Assembly: GCF_026157035.1 (NCBI RefSeq)
Contig: NZ_JANJZA010000001.1
Location: 1,343,001-1,407,000, forward strand
Direction: 5' to 3'
Length of the DNA stretch: 64,000 nucleotides
DNA from: Sphingomicrobium nitratireducens
Lineage (GTDB): Bacteria; Pseudomonadota; Alphaproteobacteria; Sphingomonadales; Sphingomonadaceae
Shown here: positions 33,391 through 42,938 of the stretch, in pieces
How positions within the stretch are numbered: the first letter of the stretch is position 1
Layout of the letters: every line of letters starts with the position of its first letter
Notes under the pieces: model-generated
Told to the model about the DNA's origin: nothing
Seen by the model: the letters and a program-made list of their open reading frames with translations, nothing else
Database searches by the model: none
Made by a program: the position numbers and the translations under genes

Positions 33391-33951
33391 ATGGATCAAC
33401 CGCGCTACCTCACCGGCCAGCTGCTGCTCGCCATGCCTGGCATGGGCGATCCCCGCTTCGAGCATGCGGTGATCCTGATGGCCGCGCATGACGAGGACGG
33501 TGCGATCGGGGTCGGCATCGGGCAGGTGCGCGCGGGGTTGACCTTGCGCGATCTGCTCAAGCAGCTCGAGATCGACCCGGGCGAAGCGCCGCCTGCACCG
33601 ATCCATCATGGCGGTCCGGTCGAGCCGGGGCGCGGCTTCGTGCTCCATTCGAACGACTGGTCGGGACAGGACACGGTGGATGTCGCCGGACGGTGCGCGC
33701 TGACGGGGACGCAGGATGTGCTTCGCGCGATCGCCGAAGGGCGCGGGCCGAGCCGCTACATCGTCAGCCTCGGCTATGCCGGGTGGGACGGCGGACAGCT
33801 CGAGGAAGAACTGACCCACCATGGCTGGTTCGCGGCCCCGTCGAGCGAGGCGCTCCTGTTCGACCTCGACGCGGACGCGCGCTGGACCGCCGCCTTCAAG
33901 GCCCAGGGAATCGATCCCGCGCTGCTGGTGGGGGAGACGGGCGCGGCCTGA
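33391..33951 (+). CDS. YqgE/AlgH family protein
   Basis: A 186-residue protein of the UPF0301 family. Start [20 protein letters not shown], then [13 protein letters not shown] and the C-terminal pattern are diagnostic. The biochemical function is not known; AlgH affects alginate production in Pseudomonas. ATG 33391 follows AAGGACAAGG. The ahcY gene follows after 92 bases containing a probable promoter. Confidence 0.88.
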   Translation: MDQPRYLTGQLLLAMPGMGDPRFEHAVILMAAHDEDGAIGVGIGQVRAGLTLRDLLKQLEIDPGEAPPAPIHHGGPVEPGRGFVLHSNDWSGQDTVDVAGRCALTGTQDVLRAIAEGRGPSRYIVSLGYAGWDGGQLEEELTHHGWFAAPSSEALLFDLDADARWTAAFKAQGIDPALLVGETGAA

Positions 33952-33955
33952 AGGT

Positions 33956-33984
33956 TTGCGCCGCACCGCGCAGTCGGCTAGGGC
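33956..33984 (+). promoter_or_regulatory. Probable promoter of ahcY
   Basis: TTGCGC at 33956-33961 and TAGGGC at 33979-33984, 17-base spacer; the -10 sits in GGCTAGGGCGCGCGG, nearly the same string as upstream of trmD. A small hairpin GGGCC/GGCCC follows near 34000-34013 in the leader. I see no known SAM or SAH riboswitch fold. Confidence 0.4.
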
Positions 33985-34043
33985 GCGCGGGACGAACAAG
34001 GGCCGACCGGCCCGACCAACTTTCCCAACGGAGTGGACGAGCG

Positions 34044-35429
34044 GTGAGCGACTATATCATCAAGGACATCGGGCTGGCGGAATATGGCCGCACCGAAATT
34101 ACGATTGCCGAGACCGAGATGCCGGGCCTGATGGCCACGCGCGAGGAATATGCGGCCTCGCAGCCCTTGAAGGGTGCGCGCATCACCGGGTCGCTCCACA
34201 TGACCATCCAGACCGCGGTCCTCATCGAGACGCTGGTCGCGCTCGGCGCTGAAGTGCGCTGGGCGAGCTGCAATATCTTCTCGACGCAGGATCATGCCGC
34301 CGCCGCGATCGCCGACCAGGGCATCCCGGTGTTCGCGGTCAAGGGCGAGACCTTGGGTGAATATTGGGACTATGTCGGCAAGATCTTCGACTGGGGCGAC
34401 ACGCCCTGCAACATGATCCTCGATGATGGCGGCGATGCCACCATGTTCGCGCTGTGGGGCGCGCGTATCGAGGCGGGCGAAAGCCTGCCCGCGCCGACCA
34501 ACGAGGAAGAGCGCGAGTTCCAGCGCGCACTCAAGGAATTCATCGCCGCCAAGCCGGGCTACCTCACCGAGACGGTGAAGAGCATCAAGGGCGTTTCCGA
34601 AGAGACCACGACGGGCGTCAACCGTCTCTACCAGCTCGCCAAGCAGGGCAAGCTTCCCTTCCCGGCGATCAACGTCAACGACAGCGTCACCAAGTCGAAG
34701 TTCGACAACAAGTATGGCTGCAAGGAAAGCCTCGTCGACGGCATCCGCCGCGGTACCGACGTGATGATGGCCGGCAAGGTCGCCTGTGTCGCGGGCTACG
34801 GCGATGTCGGCAAGGGTTCGGCTGCCTCGCTGCGCGGTGCCGGCGCGCGCGTCATCGTGACCGAGATCGATCCGATCTGCGCGCTGCAGGCGGCGATGGA
34901 CGGGTTCGAGGTCGTGACGATGGAACAGGCCGCGCCGCGCGCCGACATCTTCGTCACCACCACGGGCAACAAGGACGTCATCACCGTCGATCACGTGCGC
35001 GCGATGAAGGACATGGCGATCGTCGGCAATATCGGCCACTTCGACAACGAGATCCAGGTCGAGGCGCTCGAGAATTTCAAGTGGACCGAGGTCAAGCCGC
35101 AGGTCGACCTGATCGAGAAACCCGACGGCAAGCGCATTATCCTTCTCTCGAAGGGACGCCTGCTCAACCTCGGCAATGCGACCGGCCACCCCAGCTTCGT
35201 GATGAGCGCGAGCTTCACCAACCAGGTGCTCGCCCAGATCGAACTGTTCCGCCAAGCCGACAAGTATGACAACACGGTCCACGTGCTGCCCAAGCATCTC
35301 GACGAGAAGGTCGCCAAGCTGCACCTTGAGAAGCTCAACGTCGAACTGTCGAAGCTGTCGCAGGAGCAGGCCGATTATATCGGCGTTTCGACCGAGGGGC
35401 CGTACAAGCCCGAGCATTACCGCTATTGA
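34044..35429 (+). CDS. ahcY: Adenosylhomocysteinase
   Basis: Hydrolyses S-adenosylhomocysteine to adenosine and homocysteine, relieving product inhibition of methyltransferases. In 461 residues the substrate-binding region includes [16 protein letters not shown], and [15 protein letters not shown]; the NAD-binding motif is [11 protein letters not shown], and the C-terminus ends in PEHYRY. The length fits the longer bacterial form with the roughly 40-residue insertion. GTG start follows a purine-rich stretch. A clear terminator separates it from divL. Confidence 0.96.
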   Translation: MSDYIIKDIGLAEYGRTEITIAETEMPGLMATREEYAASQPLKGARITGSLHMTIQTAVLIETLVALGAEVRWASCNIFSTQDHAAAAIADQGIPVFAVKGETLGEYWDYVGKIFDWGDTPCNMILDDGGDATMFALWGARIEAGESLPAPTNEEEREFQRALKEFIAAKPGYLTETVKSIKGVSEETTTGVNRLYQLAKQGKLPFPAINVNDSVTKSKFDNKYGCKESLVDGIRRGTDVMMAGKVACVAGYGDVGKGSAASLRGAGARVIVTEIDPICALQAAMDGFEVVTMEQAAPRADIFVTTTGNKDVITVDHVRAMKDMAIVGNIGHFDNEIQVEALENFKWTEVKPQVDLIEKPDGKRIILLSKGRLLNLGNATGHPSFVMSASFTNQVLAQIELFRQADKYDNTVHVLPKHLDEKVAKLHLEKLNVELSKLSQEQADYIGVSTEGPYKPEHYRY

Positions 35430-35456
35430 TCTCTCATCGAGGGGTCGAAAAAGGCG

Positions 35457-35494
35457 AGCGGGAGCGGGATATCTCCGCTTCCGCTTTTCTTTTG
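35457..35494 (+). terminator. Rho-independent terminator after ahcY
   Basis: AGCGGGAGCGG (35457-35467) pairs with CCGCTTCCGCT (35475-35485) including one central G-T pair; TTTCTTTT follows. Confidence 0.85.
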
Positions 35495-35540
35495 CCCTCA
35501 TTATGACCGTTGGCGTGATGGGTAGAGCGGGCAAGCGGTG

Positions 35541-37892
35541 ATGCAGGCGGACACGACCTCGATCACGCTGCTCATCGCGGCGGTCTGGGTGGCAGTGGCG
35601 GCGGCCTTGCTGGTCGTCTCGGGACGCCGCATCTCGAGGGCCAACAAGCTGGTCGAAGCCGCTCGCTCGCTCGCGGGTCTCCTCGCTGCGGCCCCGGTCC
35701 GTCCTCTCATCGTTGACCCGTCGGGCGCGATCGAGGTCGACGACACGCTGGTGCGCATGCTCGGCGTCGAAGGCCGCCCTAAGACCATTCGCGAAATCGC
35801 TGCGGGCGCGGGCGTGTCACGCGAGGACACGGACGAACTCGAGACGCTGATCGAGGAAGCGCGCCTGTCGGGCGAACCGATGACGACCCACGTGATCGCC
35901 GAGCGACCCAAGCGCGTGTTCGAAGTGACCGGCATGCTGGCGCCGCGTCCCGCCCGCGAGGGCACGATGCTCCTCTGGTTCGCCGACGCGAGTCAGGCGG
36001 AGGAGCAGCGCCGCCGGCTCGCCTCGCGGCTCGAGCAGACCGAAAACGCTCTCGACAGTCTGACCCAGCTGATCGAGAGCGCGCCTTTTCCGATGTGGTA
36101 TCGCGGGCCCGACCTTGCGCTGGGTCTCGTCAACGCGGCGTTCGTGGCGGCGGTCGAGGCCGATACGGCTGCCGACGTCATCGCGCGCGGGGCGGAGCTG
36201 ATCGACGGGGCAGGCGACGAGAGCGCCCGCGCCGGGGCGGTCACCGCGCTCGAAAACGGCAAGCCCTACGTGCGCACGCAGCCCGCGACGCTGGGCGGCG
36301 AGCGGCGCATGCTCAAGATCGTCGATGTCCCGCTGGCCTCGGGCGCGGTCGCGGGGTTCGCGCTCGACGTCCAGGACCTCGAGGACGCGCGGTTCGAACT
36401 GTCGCAATACATCCAGTCCCAACGCGACTTGTCGGATCGCATGGCCGCCGGTGCGGCTCAGTTCGATGCCGACCGGCGCCTGTCTTTCTACAACCGTCCC
36501 TTCGCGGCGATGGCCGGGATCGACATGGAAGAGCTCGACCAGCGGCCCGAGTTCGATCGCGTGATTGAACAGATGCGTGAGGAGGGCCGCACCCCGGAAG
36601 TGCGCGACTTCCCCGCGTGGAAGACCGAGCGGCGCGCCTGGTTCACCGCCACCGAGGAGATGATCGAGGAGGACTGGATCCTCGCCAATGGCGATCACCT
36701 GCGCGTGGTCGGCCAGCCGCTGCCCGACGGCGGACTGCGCGTGATTCTCGAGGACCGCACCGAACAGGTTCGGCTCGCCTCGGCCCGCGACACGCTGCTG
36801 CGCGTGCGCACGGCGACGTTCGACAATCTGTTCGAAGTCATCAGCGTGTTCGCCTCGGACGGGCGGCTCTATCTGTGGAACCGGCTGTTCGTCGACCTGT
36901 GGGAGCTGGACGAGGCGTGGCTGAGCGAGCATCCGCGCGTCGACGAGCTGGTGCCGCTGATGGCCAAGACGCTCAAGAATCCCGAGGATGCCGGGCAGAT
37001 TCGCGAACTCGTCCGTTCGACCACCAGCGGGCGCAAGGAAAGCGAGGGGAGGATCGATTTCGCCGACGGGCGCACCTTCGCCTTCGCCGCGGTCCCGCTA
37101 CCCGACGGCAATGCGCTGTTCACGCTGATCGACGTCACCGACAGCACGCGCATCCAGGCGGCGCTGCGCGAACGTGCGCACGCGCTCGAGGAAGCCGACA
37201 AGGTCAAGACCGACTTCGTCGCAAACATGAGCTACGAATTGCGCACGCCGCTGACCTCGATCGGCGGGTTCGCCGAGATGCTCGAACAAGGCTATGCGGG
37301 CGATCTTGCGCCGTCCGCCAAGGACTATGTCGGCGCGATCCTGGAATCGGTCGAGCGCCTGTCGCGGCTGATCGACAACGTGCTCGACCTCACACGCACC
37401 GAGGAAGGCGGGCTGTCGATCGACCGCGAGAGGGTCGACATGGCGGGCCTGTGCCGCGCCGCCTTGTCGTCGGCCGAGAAGGGCGCGCGCGAGAAGGGCC
37501 AGTCGATCGAAGTCGATATCGCCGAGGACACGGGCGTCGTGATCGGCGACGACAAGCGCCTGCGCGAGGCGGTCGACCACTTGCTGCGCAATTCCATCGC
37601 CTATGCGGGAGAGGGCGCGACCATCGCGCTGCGCACGCGCGGGAGCGAAAACGAAGTGGAGGTCAGCGTCGCCGATGACGGTCCCGGGATCGATGCCGGG
37701 GAGCAGGCGCGCGTGTTCGACCGCTTCCACAAGGCCGCCGATCATCCCACGCGCGGCGAGACAGCGCTGGGGCTCGGCTTGCCGCTGACCCGCCAGTTCG
37801 TCGAGGCGCATGGCGGCACGGTCGACCTCGTTTCCACGCCGGGCGAGGGTACGATGGTGACGTTGCACATTCCGCGCGGAACCGCCGCGTGA
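35541..37892 (+). CDS. divL: DivL-type sensor kinase with Tyr in place of phospho-acceptor His
   Basis: In Caulobacter, DivL is an essential pseudokinase-like regulator that binds DivK and controls CckA. This 783-residue protein has one N-terminal membrane helix (about 8-26), a PAS-like array from about 45 to 525, a HisKA-like domain, and an ATPase domain with N box, DDGPGID and GLGLPL. In the H box the sequence is NMSYELRTPLTSI, so Tyr565 replaces histidine, the hallmark of DivL (Tyr550 in Caulobacter). Size and architecture agree. ATG 35541 is preferred to GTG 35538. The next gene, tsaE, starts inside its stop. Confidence 0.9.
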   Translation: MQADTTSITLLIAAVWVAVAAALLVVSGRRISRANKLVEAARSLAGLLAAAPVRPLIVDPSGAIEVDDTLVRMLGVEGRPKTIREIAAGAGVSREDTDELETLIEEARLSGEPMTTHVIAERPKRVFEVTGMLAPRPAREGTMLLWFADASQAEEQRRRLASRLEQTENALDSLTQLIESAPFPMWYRGPDLALGLVNAAFVAAVEADTAADVIARGAELIDGAGDESARAGAVTALENGKPYVRTQPATLGGERRMLKIVDVPLASGAVAGFALDVQDLEDARFELSQYIQSQRDLSDRMAAGAAQFDADRRLSFYNRPFAAMAGIDMEELDQRPEFDRVIEQMREEGRTPEVRDFPAWKTERRAWFTATEEMIEEDWILANGDHLRVVGQPLPDGGLRVILEDRTEQVRLASARDTLLRVRTATFDNLFEVISVFASDGRLYLWNRLFVDLWELDEAWLSEHPRVDELVPLMAKTLKNPEDAGQIRELVRSTTSGRKESEGRIDFADGRTFAFAAVPLPDGNALFTLIDVTDSTRIQAALRERAHALEEADKVKTDFVANMSYELRTPLTSIGGFAEMLEQGYAGDLAPSAKDYVGAILESVERLSRLIDNVLDLTRTEEGGLSIDRERVDMAGLCRAALSSAEKGAREKGQSIEVDIAEDTGVVIGDDKRLREAVDHLLRNSIAYAGEGATIALRTRGSENEVEVSVADDGPGIDAGEQARVFDRFHKAADHPTRGETALGLGLPLTRQFVEAHGGTVDLVSTPGEGTMVTLHIPRGTAA

Positions 37893-38320
37893 AACTGGCC
37901 GATGAAGCCGAAACCCGTGCGCTGGGCGCGAAGGTGGCGCGGCTGCTCCAGCCCGGCGACGTCATCACCCTGCAGGGGCCGCTGGGCGCTGGAAAGACGA
38001 GTTTCGCGCGCGGGCTGATCGAAGCGCTCGGGCATGAGGGCGAGGTGCCGAGCCCGAGTTTCGCGATCGTCCAGCCCTACGATCATCTCGATCTGCCGGT
38101 CTGGCACGTCGACCTTTACCGGCTCGAGGATCCGTCCGAGCTTGAGGAACTCGGCCTCGATGCGACCGAGGACAGTGTCCTGCTCGTCGAATGGCCGGAA
38201 ATGGCGGGCCGGTGGGACCATGCGCTGCAACTGGAAATCGCAATCGACGAGGCACTCGGCGCGCGGCGCTTGACAGCCCATGTGCCGCCCGGTTGGAAGA
38301 CCCGATGGCCTCCCCGATGA
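37889..38320 (+). CDS. tsaE: tRNA threonylcarbamoyladenosine biosynthesis ATPase TsaE
   Basis: P-loop ATPase of the TsaBDE complex that makes t6A37 in tRNA. The 143-residue protein has Walker A GPLGAGKTS (30-38), SPSFAIVQPY and WHVDLYRL, all standard for TsaE. GTG start overlaps the divL stop (GTGA), and its own stop overlaps the amgK start (ATGA). mtaB, which acts on the product t6A, is elsewhere in the window. Confidence 0.93.
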   Translation: MKLADEAETRALGAKVARLLQPGDVITLQGPLGAGKTSFARGLIEALGHEGEVPSPSFAIVQPYDHLDLPVWHVDLYRLEDPSELEELGLDATEDSVLLVEWPEMAGRWDHALQLEIAIDEALGARRLTAHVPPGWKTRWPPR

Positions 38321-39306
38321 TCCCACCCGAATCCACCCCTGTTTTCCTCGCTGCGGCAGGCTGGGGCGATGCCGCCGTCTCGCCGCTGGCTGGCGATGCG
38401 AGCTTTCGCCGGTATTTCCGTGTCGACCACCCGGCCCACGGTCGCGCGGTGCTGATGGACGCACCGCCCGAACATGAAGATTCGCGTCCCTTCATCGCCA
38501 TCGCCGAACATCTCGATGCGCAGGGGTTGCGCGCGCCGCGCATCCTCGCGCGCGATCTCGAGAAGGGGCTGTTGCTGCTCGAGGATTTCGGCGACCGCCG
38601 CGTCGGACCGGTGCTGGCCGAGGATGCGGGCGAGGAGCGCGCCATCTACGAGGCCGCGGTCGATACGCTCGTCGCGCTCGGCAAGAAGCCGCTTCCGCAG
38701 GGCCTCGCGCCCTATGACGAGGAAGCGCTGGTGCGCGAGGTGATGCTGTTTCCCGACTGGTATGCCGACGCGGTCGAGATGCCGCCGGTCGCGGCCGAGG
38801 CCTATCTGGAAGCGTGGAGAGCGGCTTGGCCGGGCGTCCTAGCGCGCTCCGCGGCGCATCCGGTGCTGGTACTGCGCGACTATCACGCCGACAATTTGAT
38901 GTTGCTCGACGAGGGTGGGCTGGGGCTGCTCGACTTCCAGGACGCGCTTGCCGGCCACCCGGCCTACGATCTTGTGTCTCTGCTCCAGGATGCGCGGCGC
39001 GACGTCTCGCCCGCGCTCGAACGCGCGATGCTCGACCGCTACATGGACAAGGCCGCGATTGCGGACCGCGAGACGTTCGAGGCCGACTACCAGCTGCTCG
39101 GCGCGCAGCGGAACACCAAGATCCTCGGCATCTTCACCCGTCTGTGGAAGCGCGACGGTAAGCCGCATTACCTTTCGCTGCAGCCGCGTGTGTGGGGGCT
39201 GCTCGAACGCAATCTCGCGCATCCCGCGGTCGCTCCGGTCGCAGACTGGTTCGAAGCCCATGTCCCCGAGGCGCAGCGTGCCGCCGCATGGAAAGACGAG
39301 GCATGA
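38317..39306 (+). CDS. amgK: Cell-wall sugar kinase, AmgK-like (N-acetylmuramate/N-acetylglucosamine-1-kinase)
   Basis: Aminoglycoside-phosphotransferase-fold kinase of 329 residues. The catalytic loop is LRDYHADNLMLL with LDFQDALAGHPAYDLVSLLQD after it, matching AmgK (HRDY...NLM, DFQDA). AmgK phosphorylates N-acetylmuramic acid at C1 in a recycling route that bypasses MurA/MurB and feeds MurU. The direct neighbour murU supports this role strongly. I chose the ATG at 38317, which overlaps the tsaE stop; ATG 38305 is also possible. Confidence 0.85.
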   Translation: MIPPESTPVFLAAAGWGDAAVSPLAGDASFRRYFRVDHPAHGRAVLMDAPPEHEDSRPFIAIAEHLDAQGLRAPRILARDLEKGLLLLEDFGDRRVGPVLAEDAGEERAIYEAAVDTLVALGKKPLPQGLAPYDEEALVREVMLFPDWYADAVEMPPVAAEAYLEAWRAAWPGVLARSAAHPVLVLRDYHADNLMLLDEGGLGLLDFQDALAGHPAYDLVSLLQDARRDVSPALERAMLDRYMDKAAIADRETFEADYQLLGAQRNTKILGIFTRLWKRDGKPHYLSLQPRVWGLLERNLAHPAVAPVADWFEAHVPEAQRAAAWKDEA

Positions 39307-40067
39307 GCGCCGCCAATCGCAAGCGGGCGCTTTCGCTGCGTCCCGGCGTCAAGGCCGAAGTGCCCAGGAGCGCGATGGTCATGGCGGCCGGGCTCGGCAA
39401 GCGCATGCGCCCGCTCACGGTCACGCGGCCCAAGCCGCTGGTCGACCTCGCGGGCAAGCCAATGATCGACCATGTCTTCGACCGGCTGCGCGCGGCCGGT
39501 GTCGGGCAGGCCGTAGTCAACGTCCATTATCTTCCCGATGCGCTCGAGGGACACCTTGAGACGGTCGAGGGGCTCGACATTTCGGTGTCTGACGAGCGCG
39601 ACCTGCTGCTGGAGACAGGCGGGGGCCTCAAGAAGGCGCTTCCACTGATCGAGAGCGATCCGTTCATTTCGGTCAACAGCGACAATTTCTGGCTCGACGG
39701 GCCGAGCGACAGCCTGAAGCTGCTCGCCGCGCATTGGGACGAAAAAGCGATGGACGCGCTCCTGCTCCTCGTTCCGCACGCGCGCGCGTTCAACCATGCC
39801 GGGCGCGGCGACTTCCATCTCGACACCAAGGGTCGGGTGAGCCGCCGCGGGCGCAACAAGATCGCGCCCTACGTCTTCACCGGCATCCAGATCGTCTCCA
39901 AGCGGCTGTTGCGCGACGCGCCCGACGGGCCCTTCTCGACCAACGTCCTGTGGGACCGCGCGATCGAGGAAGGGCGGCTTTACGGAACCGTTCACCAGGG
40001 CCTCTGGTTCGACGTCGGACGCCCGCAATCGATCCTCGATACCGAGGCCGTGCTGCGCGATGAGTAG
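39303..40067 (+). CDS. murU: N-acetylmuramate-1-phosphate uridylyltransferase, MurU-like
   Basis: Nucleotidyltransferase of 254 residues with the sugar-nucleotide signature MAAGLGKRMRPLT (27-39), PKPLVDLAGKPM, and metal-binding Asp in VNSDNFW. Together with AmgK it would turn recycled N-acetylmuramic acid into UDP-MurNAc, saving cell-wall precursors. The assignment within the nucleotidyltransferase family rests on the amgK neighbour. Start ATG overlaps the amgK stop; the addB start lies eight bases inside its 3' end. Confidence 0.85.
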   Translation: MSAANRKRALSLRPGVKAEVPRSAMVMAAGLGKRMRPLTVTRPKPLVDLAGKPMIDHVFDRLRAAGVGQAVVNVHYLPDALEGHLETVEGLDISVSDERDLLLETGGGLKKALPLIESDPFISVNSDNFWLDGPSDSLKLLAAHWDEKAMDALLLLVPHARAFNHAGRGDFHLDTKGRVSRRGRNKIAPYVFTGIQIVSKRLLRDAPDGPFSTNVLWDRAIEEGRLYGTVHQGLWFDVGRPQSILDTEAVLRDE

Positions 40068-42933
40068 GCCCGAGGGCCGACCCACCGTCTCCTCGATCGC
40101 TGCGCATCGCAGCTTTGCCGACGCGCTCGCCGCAGGACTGCTGCGGCGCTTTTCCAGGGACCCGATGGGGCTGGCGCGCGGGCGCATTCTCCTGCCCACC
40201 AACCGCGCGGTGCGCACGGTGCGCGACGCCTTCGTGCGCGCCTCGGGCGACGGGCTGCTGCTGCCGAGGCTGGTCCCGATCGGCGATCCCGATCTCGACG
40301 AGCGGATCGGGGCGGCGCTCGACCCGGCCGATGCGACCGACCCGCTTGCCCCCGCGGTCGCGCCGGTCGAACGCGACCTCAAGCTCGCCGCGATGCTGAT
40401 CGAGGGAGGGAGGGCACCGGTCGAGGCGATCCGTCAGGCTGGCGAACTCGGGCGCACGCTCGACCAGCTCGAAATCGAAGGGGTAACGCCGCGCCAGGTG
40501 CGCCAGCTCGCCGCAGACGCGCCCGAACTCGACGCGTACTGGCAGAAATTGCTCGACCAGCTCGCCCTCGTCTTCGATCGCTGGCCCGCCGAGCTGGAAG
40601 CGATGGGGCGCATCAGCCTCGCGGAACGACGCAATCGCCTGCTGGGCCGCCTGTCGGAGCGCTGGACGACCGCGCCGCCCGACGGCTTCACGATCGCGGC
40701 GGGCATCACCACGACCGCGCCCGCAGTGGCGGGTCTGCTGGCGACGGTCGCCCGGCTTCCACAAGGCGAAGTCATCCTCCCGGCGCTCGCCATGGCGCGC
40801 GAGATGCCTGCCGAGGAATGGGACGCGCTGATCCCCGAAAAGGGGCGGCCCGCGCTGACCCACCCGCAATACCACCTGCGCCTGCTGCTCGACCGGATGG
40901 GCGTCGCGCGCGAGGAAGTCACGGCGTGGAAGGCTGGCGGGCTCGCGGCCGCACCTGCCGTGCGCGCGCGGGCAGTCGCGCACGCGATGGCGGGAGCGGA
41001 TTTCACCCACAAATGGGTCGAGCTCGCGCCTCCCGAGCGGCGCCTGACGGGCGTCAAGGCGATGGAACTGGCCGATCCCGCGGCCGAAGCCATGGCCATC
41101 GCGATCGCGCTGCGCGAGGCGGTCGAGACGCCCGAACGCACGGCGGCGCTGGTGACGCCCGATCGCGGGCTCGCCAAGCGCGTGTCGGCGCTGCTCGAAC
41201 GCTGGGACATCGACGCCGACGACAGCGCCGGTACGCCGCTGGTCGCGACGCCGGTCGGGACATTGGCGCTGGGCCTTCTCGAAACCGTGGCCGAGAATTT
41301 CGCGCCGGTCCCGGTGCTGGCGCTGCTCAAGCATCCGCTGGTCGGCGGCGAGGGCGAGGCGCGCGGGAACTGGCTGCGCGATGCCCGCGCGCTCGACCTG
41401 AAGCTGCGCGGGCCGAGGCCGGGCGAGGGGCTCGAGGGGCTCGACCGCCATTTCGGCGATCTCGACGCGTGGCAGCGCGTACGCCCGCTGCTGGAGCAGG
41501 TTGCGGCCCTGTTTCCCGAGGAAGCGAGTCTCTCGGCAAGTGCCAAGGCACTGCGCGAGGCGCTCGAATTGCTGGCGGGCGAGAATGCTTGGCGCGGACC
41601 GGCCGGCCGCGATCTCGGGCAACTCGTCGCCGAAATCGAACAGGCGCAGGACGCCGCGCGCATCACGGTCGAGCGGCGCGACCTCGCCGCGCTCTGGCGC
41701 GATCGCATGGCGGGCCTGTCTGTGCGCCCTCCTTATGGCGGCCATCCGCGCATCTCGATCTGGGGCTTGCTCGAAGCGCGCCTACAGCAGGCCGACCTGA
41801 TGATCTTGGGCGGGCTCAACGAGGGCAATTGGCCGCCGTCGGCCAGTCCGGATCCGTGGCTCGCACCGCGCCTACGCCACGATCTCGGGCTCCCGGGACT
41901 CGATTATCGGACCGGACTGTCGGCGCACGACTTCATCAGCGCGCTCGGCGCCCCGCGCGTCCTCCTGACCCGGGCGCTGCGCGACGGGCGCGCGCCGACG
42001 GTCGCCTCGCGCTTCTGGCTCCGCCTGCAGGCGATGACCGGAGGGCTTGCGCGCGAGCATCGCATCGAACGGCTCGCCGCCGCGATCGACACGCCTGCCA
42101 AGTTCAAGCCCGTCGGGCGCCCCGAGCCCGCGCCCCCCGCGAGCGAGCGTCCGCGCACGATCTGGGTAACCGAGGTCGACCGCCTGAAAGGCGATCCCTT
42201 CGCCTTCTACGCCAAGGCGATGCTCGGGCTGCGCAGCCTCGATCCGGTCGATAGCGACCACCATGCCGCGTGGAAGGGCACCGCGGTGCACGACGTGCTC
42301 GAGCGCTGGCTCAAGGAAGACGGGTGCGACCCGGCGCGGCTGGATGCGCGGGTCGAGGAACTGCTCGCCGACCAGGCGCTGCACCCGATGTTGCGCGCCT
42401 TATGGGAGCCGCGGCTCGTCGAAGCGATCGGCTGGATCAAGGAACAGGTGGAGGAGGACCGCGCGAAGGGCCGCGAGCCTATGGCGGCCGAGATGATCGG
42501 CGAGCGCTCGATCGGCGGGGTGACTTTGAAGGGCAAAGTCGACCGCATCGATACGCTGCCGGGCGGCGGGCTAGCGATCATCGATTACAAGACCGGCCAG
42601 CCACCCAAGATGGAGGCGATCCGCGGCGGGTTTGCGCTCCAGTTGGGACTATTGGGACTGATTGCAGAGGCCGGCGGGTTCGTGAAGGGCAGCCCGCAGG
42701 CGCATGAATATTGGTCGCTCGCCAAGCGCTACGGAAGGATCGGATTTCGCGCGCTTGCCGACGACAAGGATCCGCAGGGCTTCCTCGACGAAGCCGCGCA
42801 CCATTTCATCGAGCTTGCGGAGAAATACCTGACCGGCGGCGCACCGTTCACGGCGAAACTCAACCCGGCCTATGCGCCTTATGGCGACTATGACCAGCTG
42901 ATGCGCCTCGAAGAATGGTACGGGCGCTCGTGA
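40060..42933 (+). CDS. addB: Double-strand break repair protein AddB
   Basis: Subunit of the AddAB helicase-nuclease that resects double-strand DNA breaks for RecA. In 957 residues, the N-terminal part is helicase-like (RILLPTNRAVRTVRDAF), and the C-terminus carries a RecB-type nuclease motif GKVDRIDTLPGGGLAIIDYKTG (split over about 823-845), whose Asp and Lys suggest activity. The central segment LMILGGLNEGNWPPSASPDPW is typical of alphaproteobacterial AddB. addA follows, after a small antisense gene. Confidence 0.93.
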   Translation: MSRPEGRPTVSSIAAHRSFADALAAGLLRRFSRDPMGLARGRILLPTNRAVRTVRDAFVRASGDGLLLPRLVPIGDPDLDERIGAALDPADATDPLAPAVAPVERDLKLAAMLIEGGRAPVEAIRQAGELGRTLDQLEIEGVTPRQVRQLAADAPELDAYWQKLLDQLALVFDRWPAELEAMGRISLAERRNRLLGRLSERWTTAPPDGFTIAAGITTTAPAVAGLLATVARLPQGEVILPALAMAREMPAEEWDALIPEKGRPALTHPQYHLRLLLDRMGVAREEVTAWKAGGLAAAPAVRARAVAHAMAGADFTHKWVELAPPERRLTGVKAMELADPAAEAMAIAIALREAVETPERTAALVTPDRGLAKRVSALLERWDIDADDSAGTPLVATPVGTLALGLLETVAENFAPVPVLALLKHPLVGGEGEARGNWLRDARALDLKLRGPRPGEGLEGLDRHFGDLDAWQRVRPLLEQVAALFPEEASLSASAKALREALELLAGENAWRGPAGRDLGQLVAEIEQAQDAARITVERRDLAALWRDRMAGLSVRPPYGGHPRISIWGLLEARLQQADLMILGGLNEGNWPPSASPDPWLAPRLRHDLGLPGLDYRTGLSAHDFISALGAPRVLLTRALRDGRAPTVASRFWLRLQAMTGGLAREHRIERLAAAIDTPAKFKPVGRPEPAPPASERPRTIWVTEVDRLKGDPFAFYAKAMLGLRSLDPVDSDHHAAWKGTAVHDVLERWLKEDGCDPARLDARVEELLADQALHPMLRALWEPRLVEAIGWIKEQVEEDRAKGREPMAAEMIGERSIGGVTLKGKVDRIDTLPGGGLAIIDYKTGQPPKMEAIRGGFALQLGLLGLIAEAGGFVKGSPQAHEYWSLAKRYGRIGFRALADDKDPQGFLDEAAHHFIELAEKYLTGGAPFTAKLNPAYAPYGDYDQLMRLEEWYGRS

Positions 42934-42938
42934 ACGGG

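Noticed and set aside
33952-34043. SAM or SAH riboswitch upstream of ahcY
   Set aside because: Only a five-base-pair hairpin is visible; no conserved riboswitch core.
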